DNA from: Actinomycetes bacterium
GTDB taxonomy: Bacteria; Actinomycetota; Actinomycetes; Streptosporangiales; Streptosporangiaceae
Length of the DNA stretch: 64,000 nt
Direction: 5' to 3'
NCBI GenBank assembly: GCA_021793235.1
Contig: JAJYTD010000003.1
Location: forward strand, 62,001 to 126,000
Shown here: positions 29,986 to 43,547 of the stretch, piece by piece
Layout: every line of letters begins with the position of its first letter
How positions within the stretch are numbered: position 1 is the first letter of the stretch
The notes under the pieces: model-generated
The model's input: the letters and a program-made list of their open reading frames with translations, nothing else
Told to the model about the DNA's origin: nothing
Databases searched by the model: none
Made by a program: the position numbers and the translations under genes

Positions 29986-32679
29986 GTGACGGACAACGGG
30001 GGAGAGCAGTACGGGTCACCCGGTGACAGGTACGAGCCCCGGCAGCAAGAGCAAGGTTCGTGGTTCACACCGAGCGGGGACCGGTACTTCGCGCAGTCGC
30101 AGTACCAGGACGACTACAGCGAGGGACAGGGCGAGGCGAACGCAGCGGAAGAGGCGGTACCGGAGGTGCCCCCTGACCGCGCCGGCGCGACGGGCACCGC
30201 TTTCAGCGGATTTCCCGGTGCCAGCGGGTACTCGGGATTGAACACCGAGCGGCCGGGGATGGCCGAGCCCTACCCCGCGGCACTCGACGGACTAGGCGCA
30301 CCGGCCACCGGCCCGTCCGCGTACTCGGGTACGGCGATCGGCCCGCTGCCACAGGTCAACCGCCCCTACACCGCACCGGAAGCCGATCGCGGCGCGAGCA
30401 CGGCGGGCACCGGGGCAGGCGACGTCAGCGGCGTCACCTACGGCCCCGGTACGGGCAACGCATCGGCAGACGACCCGTTCAGGGGATCCGCGGCCCGGTT
30501 CCCCCCAGCGGCTGCCGCGCCGACCGACACGCGGCAGCCGGAGCACCAATCGTGGCAGCGAACCGGCGATACCGCGTCCGCGCCGCTGTCGGCGCCGGGC
30601 GGCGCCGACAGCACGGGGGAGCGGCCCGGTTCCGCCGGCGACACGTGGTCGACTGGGCCGAAGCAGCCTGCGGAGGAGCACCGCGGAACGAGCGTGTACC
30701 GGGTTCCGACCGGGGAACATCCCGTGCACTCCGTCGGCGGTCCGACCGCCGCTCCGATCGGAGGGGCGGAGGCAAGCGGGGGCTATCCCGGTTTCGGATC
30801 GAGCATGCGCACCTCGGAGACACCGTCGCCGGAGGAGCCGCGGCCGACCGCGGCTCCCGAATGGGTACGCCCCGTGGCCGGTGCCGCTGATGCTCCCTCG
30901 GCACCCGCCCATGAGGCGGACCGGCCGACGTGGGCCTCCCGGCCCGAGAACGGCCCCGGCGATGAGCTTCCCGGGATGAGCACCGCAGGTGAGGCGAGCG
31001 GCGCGGACCGCGCCATTCGGCACGACCCCGTGGCCTCCTACGACGACGAACTCTCCCGGCCCTACTCCGGCCGGATTCCGATGGAGGATCCCGCGTGGTC
31101 CGGGCGTGCTTCGTGGGAGGACTCCGCCCAGGAGCGGCCGTCGGGCGGTTCCGCGTCCGACAGTCCCGCCGCGAGGCGCGACGAACTCGGCGGTGACCTG
31201 GGAACGGGAAGCGGAAACACGTGGGCGTTCAGCCGCGACGACGACCGACTTCCGGAAAGCGTGCGTGAGGCCGCGGCAAGGGCCCAGGAGAAGCGGCGCG
31301 ACGGCTCGCCCGATCACACAACGCAGGTGTTCCGTTCCGAGGTCGGTGTTCCGTCCGCTGGGAGCACCGGCCCGTCCTCGGACGGCATCCCGGCTTTCGC
31401 TGAATCCGAGGACCCCCTGTCCGCGGTCGCCGACCAGCAGGCGCGAGCACGCGCACAGGAGGAACCCGAGGCCGCCGAGTCCCCGGGGTCCGTCGGGACG
31501 GCCGATACCTCCGGCGGCCCTGAGGGGTGGTCGGCGCGGCCAGAGGTCGGCTTCAGCGGAGGCCAGGGGACACAGGCGATGCCGGTGCTCTCCGACGAGC
31601 CCGGGCGCGAGCCTCGCGGTGATGAGCTGGGGCCCGACCTGCGCGGCGCCGCGCAGGTACCGAGGGGCCACGACCTTGACACGGGGGCGGCGCCATCGGG
31701 AGCGTGGACGGCCGACACGGGCCAGGGGACACAGGCGATGCCGGTCGTGTCCGACGAGCTCGGCCCGGATCTGCGCTCCGGCGGACCGGGATCTGAGCCG
31801 CCCGATGGCTACGGTGACCATGGTTTCGGTGCTCGTGGGCACTCTGCGGGCGAGTACCGTCCTGCCGGAATGCCCGACCACGGCTATGGTGACGCTCCGG
31901 CAAAGAGAAGTGACGACCATGGCGCGCCATCGACCGGCGGCTATGGCATGGCACCGGGCATGGATTTCGGGGCGGCGACCGGCCATGCGGATTCCGGGGC
32001 TCAGCCTTCCGCCGCCTACGGTGCGGGCGCCACAGGTTCCCAAGACGGCTACGGCGAACCCGGCTATGCGGATCCCGGTCACAGTGGGTGGGGGCCGGCC
32101 GAGCAGGGCGCTCTGCGATACGGGGCGGACGTGCCGGGCCAGGGCTACCCCGAACCCGGTTACGCGGACCGCGTGGACCAGGGTTTTCCGGATCGGGGTT
32201 ACCCGGAAGAGGGGCCGAACGAGTACGGCTACGGCCCCGACCATCCTGATTCGCCGTACACCGGCCCGTACTCCCCTGAATCGGAGGCGGCGGTCGGTGA
32301 CGGGTCGCGGCAGCGCCGCGGCAGGTCAGGGCGCGACCGGGTGGCCGAGGAGTTCCCCGAGTTCGAGGAGCGCCCCCTGGGAGGATCGGTCGGCGACCCC
32401 TACCCGGGCTACGACAACATCGACTACTGGCCCGAGACCGCTCCGGGGGCGACGGCCACGTTGTGGCTCGGGATCGTCGGGCTGGTTCCGCTGATCGGTC
32501 TCTTCACCGCCATCGCGGCGCTGTTCATGGGCCCGAGCGCCCGGCGCAGCATCCAGCGCTCCAGCGGTGAGCTGGAAGGGCTGAACCTGGTCAAAATCGG
32601 TATGGCCCTGGCCTGGTTCGGTGTCGGACTGTTCCTGGTCGAGGCGGTGGTAGGCCTCGGCTCGATACTTGTTCTCTGA
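29986..32679 (+). CDS. long disordered two-TM membrane protein, DUF4190-like C-terminus
   Basis: The protein has 897 residues from a GTG with GGGAGAG 8 bases upstream. About 820 residues are low complexity (Gly, Pro, Ser, Ala, Asp, Glu, Tyr), probably disordered and cytoplasmic. They include two copies of a QGTQAMPV-SDE block ending DELGPDLR, and a Gly-Tyr rich stretch of GYGEPGYADPG-type repeats at about 680-760. The last 75 residues have two hydrophobic segments (ATLWLGIVGLVPLIGLFTAI, and from about 868 to the end) separated by a basic loop with ARRSIQRSSGELEG, the arrangement of DUF4190 proteins. Function is unknown. It stands alone between rpoC and the str operon, with hairpins on both sides. 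Confidence 0.75.
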   Translation: MTDNGGEQYGSPGDRYEPRQQEQGSWFTPSGDRYFAQSQYQDDYSEGQGEANAAEEAVPEVPPDRAGATGTAFSGFPGASGYSGLNTERPGMAEPYPAALDGLGAPATGPSAYSGTAIGPLPQVNRPYTAPEADRGASTAGTGAGDVSGVTYGPGTGNASADDPFRGSAARFPPAAAAPTDTRQPEHQSWQRTGDTASAPLSAPGGADSTGERPGSAGDTWSTGPKQPAEEHRGTSVYRVPTGEHPVHSVGGPTAAPIGGAEASGGYPGFGSSMRTSETPSPEEPRPTAAPEWVRPVAGAADAPSAPAHEADRPTWASRPENGPGDELPGMSTAGEASGADRAIRHDPVASYDDELSRPYSGRIPMEDPAWSGRASWEDSAQERPSGGSASDSPAARRDELGGDLGTGSGNTWAFSRDDDRLPESVREAAARAQEKRRDGSPDHTTQVFRSEVGVPSAGSTGPSSDGIPAFAESEDPLSAVADQQARARAQEEPEAAESPGSVGTADTSGGPEGWSARPEVGFSGGQGTQAMPVLSDEPGREPRGDELGPDLRGAAQVPRGHDLDTGAAPSGAWTADTGQGTQAMPVVSDELGPDLRSGGPGSEPPDGYGDHGFGARGHSAGEYRPAGMPDHGYGDAPAKRSDDHGAPSTGGYGMAPGMDFGAATGHADSGAQPSAAYGAGATGSQDGYGEPGYADPGHSGWGPAEQGALRYGADVPGQGYPEPGYADRVDQGFPDRGYPEEGPNEYGYGPDHPDSPYTGPYSPESEAAVGDGSRQRRGRSGRDRVAEEFPEFEERPLGGSVGDPYPGYDNIDYWPETAPGATATLWLGIVGLVPLIGLFTAIAALFMGPSARRSIQRSSGELEGLNLVKIGMALAWFGVGLFLVEAVVGLGSILVL

Positions 32680-32698
32680 CGCCTGTGCCTCGGACGCG

Positions 32699-32733
32699 GC
32701 GTCCGGTCCGGCCGCAGCCGCCGGACCGGACGC
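32699..32733 (+). terminator. terminator after the DUF4190-like gene
   Basis: A perfect 14-bp stem (GCGTCCGGTCCGGC with its complement at 32720-32733) and a 7-base loop, 20 bases after the stop. Confidence 0.8.
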
Positions 32734-33158
32734 CGTCGTCATTTCTCGGATCGATTTTGCTGTCGCGGCCGATAATCAGCATGAGCACTACTCGAAGGCC
32801 GTACACTTGTTGGTGGCCTACGGCAGCATGAGGCTGCGGAGCACGAGTACCCTGGGTGATGGTCACAGTTTTGACCCATAGGACCCCGTTCGGTACTCTG
32901 TGATTTCGTGCCCGTGAGTCTGCGGGTCACACGTGTGCGCTTTTAGCTCTGCCCCGTGTTTCGGGTGGCAAACGAGAGCGGCGCGTGACACCTCCTCCCA
33001 GGACAATCGACCGTCAGGTCGGATGTGTTCGGTTCCGCCATGCTTGGGGTAGAGCGCGACACGCCCGAGTGCGTGGGCCGGAGGGGCGGGAAAACCAGCA
33101 GGTCAACATGCATCGGCTAACAGAACCGGCGTAGCTACACGAGGAAGACGGAGACGCG
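32734..33158 (+). other. str operon leader region, no gene
   Basis: These 425 bases hold no credible coding frame. They contain the promoter described below, a second -10-like TACACT at 32802-32807 without a clear -35 box, and a roughly 250-base untranslated leader before rpsL. No leader motif was recognised. Confidence 0.6.
32871..32899 (+). promoter_or_regulatory. promoter of the str operon
   Basis: TTGACC (32871-32876) and TACTCT (32894-32899) have an ideal 17-base spacing. Confidence 0.75.
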
Positions 33159-33530
<372 letters not shown>

Positions 33531-33532
33531 GC

Positions 33533-34003
33533 ATGCCGCGCAAGGGCCCGGCGCCGAAGCGCCAGCTGATCACCGACCCGGTCTACGGATCGCCGCTCGT
33601 CACCTCACTGATCAACAAGGTGTTGCTGGACGGCAAGCGCTCCATCGCCCAGGGAATCGTCTACGGCGCTCTTGAGGGCGCCCGGGAAAAAACCGGCCAG
33701 GACCCGCTCGTGGTACTGAAGCGTGCGCTGGACAATGTGAAGCCCGCCCTTGAGGTGCGCAGCCGCCGCGTCGGTGGCGCCACCTACCAGGTGCCGGTCG
33801 AGGTTCGCTCGTCCCGCAGCACGACCCTGGCCCTTCGCTGGCTGGTCACCTATTCCCGGCAGCGCCGCGAGAAGTCGATGACCGAGCGCCTGATGAACGA
33901 GCTGGTCGACGCCAGCAACGGTCTCGGCGCCAGCGTGAAGCGCCGCGAGGACACGCACAAGATGGCGGAGTCCAACAAGGCCTTCGCTCACTACCGCTGG
34001 TGA
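33533..34003 (+). CDS. rpsG: 30S ribosomal protein S7
   Basis: The protein has 156 residues beginning [20 protein letters not shown], with the conserved [25 protein letters not shown]-type block. It is the primary binder of the 16S rRNA 3' domain. Its Shine-Dalgarno AAGGAG lies inside the end of rpsL, so translation is coupled. Confidence 0.98.
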   Translation: MPRKGPAPKRQLITDPVYGSPLVTSLINKVLLDGKRSIAQGIVYGALEGAREKTGQDPLVVLKRALDNVKPALEVRSRRVGGATYQVPVEVRSSRSTTLALRWLVTYSRQRREKSMTERLMNELVDASNGLGASVKRREDTHKMAESNKAFAHYRW

Positions 34004-34048
34004 TTCCGCGGCTGAATCGATACGAGATACCGAGAGAAGACGAGCCAC

Positions 34049-36160
<2,112 letters not shown>

Positions 36161-36213
36161 CCGCGACACGGTATCCAGTCAGCTAGCAAACCTGTACGTC
36201 TAGGAGAAATCCA

Positions 36214-37407
36214 GTGGCGAAGGCCAAGTTCGAGCGGACCAAGCCGCACGTAAACATCGGCACCATCGGTCACATCGACCACGGTAAGACCACGCTTACC
36301 GCTGCGATCAGCAAGGTTCTGCACGACGCGTTCCCGGACCTCAACCCGTTCACGCCGTTCGAGGACATCGACAACGCTCCTGAGGAGCGCGAGCGCGGTG
36401 TCACCATTTCGGTCTCGCACATCGAGTACCAGACCGAGGCGCGCCACTACGCGCACGTGGACTGCCCCGGCCACGCCGACTACGTGAAGAACATGATCAC
36501 CGGTGCGGCGCAGATGGACGGTGCCATTCTCGTCGTGGCCGCCACCGACGGCCCGATGCCGCAGACCAAGGAGCACGTGCTCCTGGCGCGCCAGGTCGGC
36601 GTTCCCTACATCGTCGTCGCGCTGAACAAGGCCGACATGGTCGACGACGAGGAGATCTTCGAGCTCGTCGAGCTCGAGGTCCGCGAGCTGCTCAGCGAGT
36701 ACGAGTTCCCGGGCGACGACGTCCCGGTCGTCAAGGTCTCCGCGCTCAAGGCGATGGAGGGCGACGCCGAGTGGGGGCAGAGCGTCCTGGAGCTCATGAA
36801 GGCCGTGGACGAGAACATCCCCGACCCGCAGCGCGACGTCGACAAGCCGTTCCTGATGCCGATCGAGGATGTCTTCTCGATCACGGGCCGCGGTACGGTC
36901 GTCACCGGACGAATCGAGCGCGGTATCATCAACGTCAACGAGACCGTCGACATCGTCGGTATCAAGGACGAGAAGCAGACCACCACGGTCACCGGCGTCG
37001 AGATGTTCCGCAAGCTGCTCGACCAGGGCCAGGCCGGCGACAACGTCGGTCTGCTGCTGCGCGGCACCAAGCGTGAGGACGTCGAGCGCGGCCAGGTTGT
37101 GATCAAGCCGGGGACCACCACCCCGCACACGGAGTTCGAGGCCCAGGTCGTCATCCTGTCCAAGGACGAGGGTGGCCGCCACACGCCCTTCTTCAACAAC
37201 TACCGTCCGCAGTTCTACTTCCGCACCACCGACGTCACCGGTGTCGTCACGCTGCCTGAAGGCACCGAGATGGTCATGCCCGGTGACAACACCGAGATGA
37301 GCGTCCAGCTGATCCAGCCGGTCGCCATGGAGGAAGGCCTCAGGTTCGCTATCCGCGAGGGTGGCCGGACCGTCGGCGCGGGCCGCGTTACCAAGATCAT
37401 CAAGTAG
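36214..37407 (+). CDS. tuf: elongation factor Tu
   Basis: The protein has 397 residues from a GTG with AGGAGA 6 bases upstream. [13 protein letters not shown], the [13 protein letters not shown] switch, [12 protein letters not shown] and NKAD are all present. It delivers aminoacyl-tRNA to the ribosome. It ends the str operon and a hairpin follows. Confidence 0.98.
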   Translation: MAKAKFERTKPHVNIGTIGHIDHGKTTLTAAISKVLHDAFPDLNPFTPFEDIDNAPEERERGVTISVSHIEYQTEARHYAHVDCPGHADYVKNMITGAAQMDGAILVVAATDGPMPQTKEHVLLARQVGVPYIVVALNKADMVDDEEIFELVELEVRELLSEYEFPGDDVPVVKVSALKAMEGDAEWGQSVLELMKAVDENIPDPQRDVDKPFLMPIEDVFSITGRGTVVTGRIERGIINVNETVDIVGIKDEKQTTTVTGVEMFRKLLDQGQAGDNVGLLLRGTKREDVERGQVVIKPGTTTPHTEFEAQVVILSKDEGGRHTPFFNNYRPQFYFRTTDVTGVVTLPEGTEMVMPGDNTEMSVQLIQPVAMEEGLRFAIREGGRTVGAGRVTKIIK

Positions 37408-37455
37408 CACGAACGCGTGGGGCGGTGTCAGCGGCAACGTCGGCTCCGCCCTCGG

Positions 37456-37490
37456 GTGGCGGTCGGGACGCATGTCGGCCCGACCGCCAC
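37456..37490 (+). terminator. terminator hairpin after tuf
   Basis: A perfect 12-bp stem (GTGGCGGTCGGG with its complement at 37479-37490) and an 11-base loop separate the str and S10 operons. Confidence 0.75.
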
Positions 37491-37665
37491 ACCACGAACG
37501 ACGTCATCGGGCTCTGTAGCGGTGATGCACCTCAGGGGACAGCCCTGTAGCAGTTTCTCAGGTGAATAGAGCCTCACAACGACAAGGGCAGCCTCTGCAG
37601 GGCACAGGGCGGGTCAATCGGCACCGCGCCTCTACGGACACTAAGCGAAGGACGAAAAGGCCACC

Positions 37666-37974
37666 ATGGCGGGACAGAAGATCCGCATTCGGCTCAAGGC
37701 CTATGACCACGAGGTCATCGACAGCTCGGCGCGAAAGATCGTCGAGACCGTGACGCGGACCGGCGCGAGTGTCGCCGGCCCGGTGCCGTTGCCGACGGAG
37801 AAGAACGTTTACTGTGTCATCCGCTCGCCGCACAAGTACAAGGACTCGCGCGAGCACTTCGAGATGCGCACGCACAAGCGGTTGATCGACATCATCGACC
37901 CGACGCCGAAGACCGTCGACTCGCTCATGCGGCTCGACCTTCCGGCCGGCGTCGACATCGAGATCAAGCTTTAA
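37666..37974 (+). CDS. rpsJ: 30S ribosomal protein S10
   Basis: The protein has 102 residues beginning [19 protein letters not shown], the standard S10/NusE form that also takes part in antitermination. It opens the S10 operon after a 258-base leader in which a GGGCT...AGCCC hairpin (about 37509-37546) is possible. AAAGG lies upstream of the ATG. Confidence 0.98.
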   Translation: MAGQKIRIRLKAYDHEVIDSSARKIVETVTRTGASVAGPVPLPTEKNVYCVIRSPHKYKDSREHFEMRTHKRLIDIIDPTPKTVDSLMRLDLPAGVDIEIKL

Positions 37975-37987
37975 AGGACGCACAGAC

Positions 37988-38638
37988 ATGGCCACCAAGC
38001 AGATCAAGGGAGTTCTGGGCGAGAAGCTCGGCATGACCCAGGTCTTCGACGACTCGGGCAAGATCGTGCCCGTTACGGTCCTGAAGGCCGGTCCGTGCGT
38101 CGTGACCCGGGTCCGGACTCCGGATACCGACGGCTACTCCGCTATCCAGCTCGGATACGGGCAGATCAACCCGCGCAAGGTGAACAAGCCGCTCGGCGAC
38201 TACATGCGCAAGCACGAGCTGACCCCGCGTCGGCACTACGTCGAGGTGCGCACCTCCGACGCGACCGAGTACACGCTCGGCCAGGAGGTCACCGCCGAGG
38301 CGTTCGAGGTCGGCCAGAAGGTCGATATCACGGGCAAAAGCAAGGGCAAGGGCTTCGCCGGTGCGATGAAGCGCCACGGTTTCGGTGGGCTCAGCGCTTC
38401 GCACGGTACCCATCGCAAGCACCGCGCGCCCGGCGCCATTGGTGGCGCCGCCACGCCTGGGCGCGTGTTCAAGGGCAAGCGGATGCCGGGGCGCATGGGC
38501 AACGTGCGCAAGACCATCCAGAACCTCACTGTCCACGCCGTGGACGCCGAGAAGGGCCTCATCCTGGTCAAGGGTGCGGTGCCCGGCCCCAACGGCGGGC
38601 TGGTGCTCGTCCGCACCGCCGCGAAGGGGGACAACTAA
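37988..38638 (+). CDS. rplC: 50S ribosomal protein L3
   Basis: The protein has 216 residues, with [17 protein letters not shown] at the start and the peptidyl-transferase-reaching loop [17 protein letters not shown]-type sequence in the middle, followed by [13 protein letters not shown]. It nucleates 50S assembly. It lies 13 bases after rpsJ. Confidence 0.98.
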   Translation: MATKQIKGVLGEKLGMTQVFDDSGKIVPVTVLKAGPCVVTRVRTPDTDGYSAIQLGYGQINPRKVNKPLGDYMRKHELTPRRHYVEVRTSDATEYTLGQEVTAEAFEVGQKVDITGKSKGKGFAGAMKRHGFGGLSASHGTHRKHRAPGAIGGAATPGRVFKGKRMPGRMGNVRKTIQNLTVHAVDAEKGLILVKGAVPGPNGGLVLVRTAAKGDN

Positions 38639-38641
38639 GTC

Positions 38642-39313
38642 ATGGCGACGATCGAGGTCAAGAACCCCGACGGCGCGACCGGCCGGAGCGTCGAGCTTCC
38701 CGCGGCGATCTTTGCGCAGCGGGTCAACATTCCGCTGATGCACCAGGTCGTCGTTGCGCAGGAGGCCGCGGCCCGGCAGGGAACGCACTCCACTAAGACC
38801 CGCGGTGAAGTCCGCGGCGGCGGCAAGAAGCCGTACCGCCAGAAGGGCACGGGGCGAGCCCGGCAGGGTTCCACCCGCGCTCCGCAGTTCGCCGGCGGCG
38901 GCACGGTGCACGGCCCCAAACCGCGCGACTACAGTCAGCGTACGCCCAAGAAGATGAAGGCCGCCGCGCTGCGCGGTGCCCTGTCCGACCGGGCGAACCA
39001 CGGCCGAGTGCACATCATCAGCGGCTTCGTCACTGATGACGTCACCACCAAGCGCACCCAGACCGCGCTGAAGGCGCTGCGTAAGGTCACCGACTCCGAC
39101 AAGGTGCTGGTGGTCCTGGACCGCGGAGATGAGCACAACCGGCTCGCGCTGCGCAATCTCGCCGAGGTGCACATCCTCGACGCCGACCAGGTGAACACCT
39201 ACGACGTCCTGTACTCGGACGACGTCGTCTTCACCGAGCGCGGCTACGAGGAGTTCCTGGCTCACGCGACCGGCGCCCCGCAGGCCGCGACGTCTCAGGA
39301 GGACGAGCAGTGA
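38642..39313 (+). CDS. rplD: 50S ribosomal protein L4
   Basis: The protein has 223 residues. The exit-tunnel loop [20 protein letters not shown] is present. L4 is the S10 operon repressor in E. coli; whether it regulates here is not shown. Its stop overlaps the rplW start by 4 bases, which indicates coupled translation. Confidence 0.98.
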   Translation: MATIEVKNPDGATGRSVELPAAIFAQRVNIPLMHQVVVAQEAAARQGTHSTKTRGEVRGGGKKPYRQKGTGRARQGSTRAPQFAGGGTVHGPKPRDYSQRTPKKMKAAALRGALSDRANHGRVHIISGFVTDDVTTKRTQTALKALRKVTDSDKVLVVLDRGDEHNRLALRNLAEVHILDADQVNTYDVLYSDDVVFTERGYEEFLAHATGAPQAATSQEDEQ

Positions 39314-39600
39314 GGATCCCCGACCCTCGGGACATCATCATCGAACCGGTGATCTCCGAGAAGAGCTACGGACTGATGGACCAGAACAAGTACACGTTCC
39401 TGGTCCAGCCCAGTGCGAACAAGACGCAGATCAAGATCGCGGTAGAGAAGATCTTCGACGTGAAGGTCACCAGCGTGAACACGATCAACCGTCAGGGCAA
39501 GCGCAAGCGCACCCGTTTCGGTTACGGGAAGCGCCCCGACACCAAGCGTGCGATCGTGAGCCTGCGCGAAGGCGACCGGATCGACATTTTCGGCACCTGA
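39310..39600 (+). CDS. rplW: 50S ribosomal protein L23
   Basis: The protein has 96 residues from a GTG overlapping the rplD stop (GTGA). It contains [19 protein letters not shown] and the [15 protein letters not shown] rRNA-binding arm. It forms the exit-site platform for trigger factor and SRP. Confidence 0.97.
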   Translation: MRIPDPRDIIIEPVISEKSYGLMDQNKYTFLVQPSANKTQIKIAVEKIFDVKVTSVNTINRQGKRKRTRFGYGKRPDTKRAIVSLREGDRIDIFGT

Positions 39601-39655
39601 TCGGTTCGCCTGACCGCCTCCACCCGAGCAATACGTAAAGGAATGCGCGAAGAAG

Positions 39656-40489
39656 ATGGGCATTCGTAAGCACAAGCCGACGACACCGGGTCGTCGCGCT
39701 TCCAGCGTGAGCGACTTCGTCGAGATCACGCGTTCGGAACCCGAGAAGTCCCTGGTGCGTCCGCTCCACTCCAAGGGAGGGCGGAACGGCCACGGCCGTA
39801 TCACCGCACGCCACCAGGGCGGCGGGCACAAGCGCGCCTACCGGGTCATCGATTTCCGGCGGCATGACAAGGACGGCATTCCCGCAAAGGTCGCCCACAT
39901 CGAGTACGACCCGAACCGCACCGCGCGGATCGCCCTGCTGCACTATGTCGACGGGGAGAAGCGCTACATCCTCGCGCCGGCCGGCCTCAAGCAGGGCGAC
40001 CGAGTCGAGAATGGGCCCACCTCCGACATCAAGCCGGGCAACTGCCTTCCGCTGCGCAACGTCCCCACCGGTACGTTCGTCCACGCGGTCGAGCTGAAGC
40101 CGGGTGGCGGCGCCAAACTGGGCCGCTCTGCCGGATCGCAGATCCAGGTACTGGCCAAAGAGGGTGCCTACGCCACCCTGCGTATGCCTTCCGGGGAAAT
40201 GCGACAGGTCGAGGTCACCTGCCGGGCTACGGTCGGGCAGGTCGGCAACGCTGAGCAGTCCAATATCAGCTGGGGCAAGGCCGGCCGTAACCGGTGGAAG
40301 GGCAAGCGCCCGTCCGTCCGCGGCGTCGTTATGAACCCGGTGGATCACCCGCTCGGCGGTGGCGAGGGCAGGAGCTCGGGTGGTCGCCACCCGGTCAGCC
40401 CGTGGGGCAAGCCCGAGGGGCGGACCCGCAAGCCGAATAAGAGCAGTGACCGGCTCATCGTGCGTCGGCGTAGCAAGAAGAAGCGGTAA
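39656..40489 (+). CDS. rplB: 50S ribosomal protein L2
   Basis: The protein has 277 residues, with [13 protein letters not shown] at the N-terminus and the conserved [23 protein letters not shown] loop containing the His important for peptidyl transfer. It binds 23S rRNA at the subunit interface. A 55-base gap separates it from rplW. Confidence 0.98.
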   Translation: MGIRKHKPTTPGRRASSVSDFVEITRSEPEKSLVRPLHSKGGRNGHGRITARHQGGGHKRAYRVIDFRRHDKDGIPAKVAHIEYDPNRTARIALLHYVDGEKRYILAPAGLKQGDRVENGPTSDIKPGNCLPLRNVPTGTFVHAVELKPGGGAKLGRSAGSQIQVLAKEGAYATLRMPSGEMRQVEVTCRATVGQVGNAEQSNISWGKAGRNRWKGKRPSVRGVVMNPVDHPLGGGEGRSSGGRHPVSPWGKPEGRTRKPNKSSDRLIVRRRSKKKR

Positions 40490-40501
40490 GGAGCACGTCT
40501 G

Positions 40502-40780
40502 ATGCCACGTAGCCTTAAGAAGGGTCCCTTCGTTGACGACCACCTGATGAAAAAGGTGGAAGAGCAGAATGAGAAGGGCACCAAGAACGTCATCAAGACG
40601 TGGTCGCGGCGTTCCATGATCGTTCCCGAGATGATCGGGCACACGATCGCCGTCCATGACGGTCGCAAGCACGTTCCGGTGTTCGTGTCCGAGTCGATGG
40701 TCGGCCACAAGCTCGGCGAGTTCGCTCCCACGCGCACTTTCCGGAGCCACGTCAAGGAAGACCGCCGTAGCCGCCGTTAG
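40502..40780 (+). CDS. rpsS: 30S ribosomal protein S19
   Basis: The protein has 92 residues beginning [15 protein letters not shown], with [21 protein letters not shown]. It lies in the head of the 30S subunit, 12 bases after rplB. Confidence 0.98.
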   Translation: MPRSLKKGPFVDDHLMKKVEEQNEKGTKNVIKTWSRRSMIVPEMIGHTIAVHDGRKHVPVFVSESMVGHKLGEFAPTRTFRSHVKEDRRSRR

Positions 40781-40852
40781 CGGTTGCAATAGGAGTAAAA
40801 ACCATATTCCCCACGGTGCGTGGGGGTGATTTCCGTGAGCGAGGGAAAAGCG

Positions 40853-41230
40853 ATGGGAACGAGGGCACAAGCACGGTTCGTCCGTGTTACGCCCCGAAAG
40901 GCCCGCCGGGTGGTGGACCTTATTCGCGGGTTGCCCGCTGACGAGGCACAGGCGGTGCTCCGGTTCGCGCCCCAGGCAGCGAGCGAACCGGTGGGCAAGG
41001 TGCTCGCGAGCGCCATCGCCAATGCCGAGCACAACGACAAACTGGACCGCGAGACGCTGGTGGTCGGCCGCGCGTGGGTGGACGAGGGTCCGACCCTGAA
41101 GCGTATCCGTCCGCGGGGCTTCGGCCGTGCATTCCGGGTCACCAAGCGGACGAGCCACATCACTGTGGTCGTTGAGCCGCGTGAGACCGCGGGCGCCTCG
41201 TCCACCAAGACGAAGGAGAGGACCCGATAG
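40853..41230 (+). CDS. rplV: 50S ribosomal protein L22
   Basis: The protein has 125 residues beginning [20 protein letters not shown], with the tunnel-lining hairpin region [25 protein letters not shown] lies 5 bases before this ATG; GTG codons at 40820 and 40835 in the same frame lack good sites. The 72-base gap before it contains a small CCCCAC...GTGGGG hairpin. The TAG stop shares a base with the rpsC start. Confidence 0.96.
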   Translation: MGTRAQARFVRVTPRKARRVVDLIRGLPADEAQAVLRFAPQAASEPVGKVLASAIANAEHNDKLDRETLVVGRAWVDEGPTLKRIRPRGFGRAFRVTKRTSHITVVVEPRETAGASSTKTKERTR

Positions 41231-42066
41231 TGGGGCAGAAGGTCAACCCGCACGGGTTCCGACTCGGTATCACCACCGACTACAAGACCCGGTGGTACGC
41301 CGACAAGCTGTACAAGGACTACGTCAAGGAAGACGTGGCCATCCGCCGGATGCTGAACCGCGGCATGGAACGCGCAGGGATCTCCAAGGTCGAGATCGAG
41401 CGCACCCGTGACCGTGTTCGCGTCGACATCCACACCGCCCGGCCGGGCATCGTCATCGGCCGCCGCGGTTCGGAGGCCGACCGTATCCGCGCCGACCTTG
41501 AGAAGCTGACCAACAAGAAGCAGGTTCAGCTCAACATTCTCGAGGTGAAGAACCCGGAGACCGACGCTCAGCTCGTCGCTCAGGGTGTCGCGGAGCAGCT
41601 TTCCAGCCGAGTCGCGTTCCGCCGGGCGATGCGTAAGGCGATGCAGAGTGCCGTGAAGAGTGGCGCCAAGGGTATCCGTATCCAGTGTGGCGGCCGCCTC
41701 GGCGGTGCCGAGATGTCGCGTTCGGAGTTCTACCGCGAAGGCCGGGTGCCGCTGCACACCCTGCGTGCCGACATCGACTACGGGTTCTTCGAGGCCCGGA
41801 CGACGTTCGGCCGTATCGGTGTGAAGGTCTGGATCTACAAGGGCGATGCCCCCGCGACCCGTGCCGAGCGTGAGGCGGCTCAGGCCGCCCAGCGCGCTCC
41901 CGGCGGTGGCGGCCAGCGCCGCGAGCGTCCGCAGCGCCGCCGTCGTGGCGGCCAGCAGGGCGGTGGCCAGCAGGGCGGCCAGAACCAGCAGCAGTCCGAG
42001 GCCAAGTCCAGCGCGCCGGCAGAAGCCGCGCAGGGCGCTGAGAAGTCCGGGAACGAGGGGAGCTGA
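41230..42066 (+). CDS. rpsC: 30S ribosomal protein S3
   Basis: The protein has 278 residues from a GTG overlapping the rplV stop. [13 protein letters not shown] opens the protein, the KH domain carries [17 protein letters not shown], and the C-terminal lobe has [27 protein letters not shown]. The last 65 or so residues are a Gly/Gln/Arg/Ala-rich extension, common in actinobacteria and probably disordered. Confidence 0.97.
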   Translation: MGQKVNPHGFRLGITTDYKTRWYADKLYKDYVKEDVAIRRMLNRGMERAGISKVEIERTRDRVRVDIHTARPGIVIGRRGSEADRIRADLEKLTNKKQVQLNILEVKNPETDAQLVAQGVAEQLSSRVAFRRAMRKAMQSAVKSGAKGIRIQCGGRLGGAEMSRSEFYREGRVPLHTLRADIDYGFFEARTTFGRIGVKVWIYKGDAPATRAEREAAQAAQRAPGGGGQRRERPQRRRRGGQQGGGQQGGQNQQQSEAKSSAPAEAAQGAEKSGNEGS

Positions 42067-42069
42067 CCG

Positions 42070-42485
<416 letters not shown>

Positions 42486-42486
<1 letters not shown>

Positions 42487-42740
42487 TGGCGAAGTCCCTG
42501 ACCGCCCAGGAGCTGCGGGCCGAGTCCGAGGAGGATCTGGTCGCCAAGCTCAAGGAGGCGAAGGAGGAGCTGTTCAATCTCCGCTTCCAGGCCGCCACCG
42601 GACAGCTTGACAACCACAGTCGGCTGCGCACCGTCAAGCGTGAGATCGCTCGGATCTACACGGTCCTGCGGGAGCACGAGCTCGGCATCATGCCGCTGGC
42701 CGGCGCGTCGGCTGAGGAGACGAAGGAAGCTGCCGAATGA
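42486..42740 (+). CDS. rpmC: 50S ribosomal protein L29
   Basis: The protein has 84 residues, [18 protein letters not shown] onward, a two-helix protein at the tunnel exit with [16 protein letters not shown]. The start overlaps the rplP stop and has GGAG upstream. About 15 C-terminal residues are an acidic tail beyond the usual length. The stop overlaps rpsQ by 4 bases. Confidence 0.96.
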
Positions 42741-43021
42741 GCGAAGAGAAAGCCCTGACCCGCGACCAGGAGCGCAATTACCGCAAGGTGCGCGAAGGTC
42801 TGGTAGTCAGCGACAAGATGGAGAAGACCGTCGTTGTCGAGGTGGAGGACCGCGTCAAGCACGCGCTTTACGGCAAGATCATCCGCCGCACCACGAAGTA
42901 CAAGGCCCACGACGAAGCGAACTCCTGCGGTGTCGGTGACCGGGTCCGCCTGATGGAGACCCGCCCGATGTCCGCGACCAAGCGCTGGCGCGTCGTGGAG
43001 ATCCTGGAGAAGGCGAAGTAA
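42737..43021 (+). CDS. rpsQ: 30S ribosomal protein S17
   Basis: The protein has 94 residues, with [22 protein letters not shown] and the [22 protein letters not shown] block. The start overlaps the rpmC stop (ATGA). A 154-base gap with a hairpin follows before rplN. Confidence 0.97.
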   Translation: MSEEKALTRDQERNYRKVREGLVVSDKMEKTVVVEVEDRVKHALYGKIIRRTTKYKAHDEANSCGVGDRVRLMETRPMSATKRWRVVEILEKAK

Positions 43022-43032
43022 GCCCCTGTTTC

Positions 43033-43060
43033 GGCGGCCGATTGGTGGAGATCGGCCGCC
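43033..43060 (+). terminator. hairpin between rpsQ and rplN
   Basis: GGCGGCCGAT (43033-43042) pairs perfectly with 43051-43060 around an 8-base loop, 11 bases after the rpsQ stop. It marks the boundary between the S10 and spc operons and may be a partial terminator. No T-run follows. Confidence 0.6.
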
Positions 43061-43175
43061 GGGGGGCAGAGCTCCCACGGTCGGGGCGCCCGATCCGGGC
43101 GGTCCCGGCTGCGGGGGCTCGCAGACCACCTAGCAGCGCGGGCAGTGGTCTCGCGCGCATATATCAGGAGCAGAC

Positions 43176-43544
43176 GTGATTCAGCAGGAGTCGCGACTCA
43201 AGGTCGCCGATAACACGGGGGCCAAGGAGATCTTGACCGTTCGTGTCCTCGGTGGCTCGGGTCGGCGCTACGCGGGCATCGGCGACACCATCGTGGCAAC
43301 GGTGAAGGATGCCCTTCCCGGCGCGGGCGTGAAGAAGGGCGATGTCGTCAAGGCCGTTATCGTGCGCACTTCCAAGGAGCGCCGCCGGCCCGACGGCTCC
43401 TACATCCGCTTCGATGAGAACGCCGCCGTGCTCATCAAGGACGGTGGAGACCCGCGAGGCACCCGCATCTTCGGCCCGGTCGGGCGTGAACTGCGGGACA
43501 AGAAGTACATGCGCATCATCTCGCTAGCGCCGGAGGTGCTCTAG
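43176..43544 (+). CDS. rplN: 50S ribosomal protein L14
   Basis: The protein has 122 residues from a [22 protein letters not shown], with [23 protein letters not shown]. It contacts the 30S subunit. AGGAG lies upstream. It is the first gene of the spc operon. Confidence 0.98.
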   Translation: MIQQESRLKVADNTGAKEILTVRVLGGSGRRYAGIGDTIVATVKDALPGAGVKKGDVVKAVIVRTSKERRRPDGSYIRFDENAAVLIKDGGDPRGTRIFGPVGRELRDKKYMRIISLAPEVL

Positions 43545-43547
43545 GCG

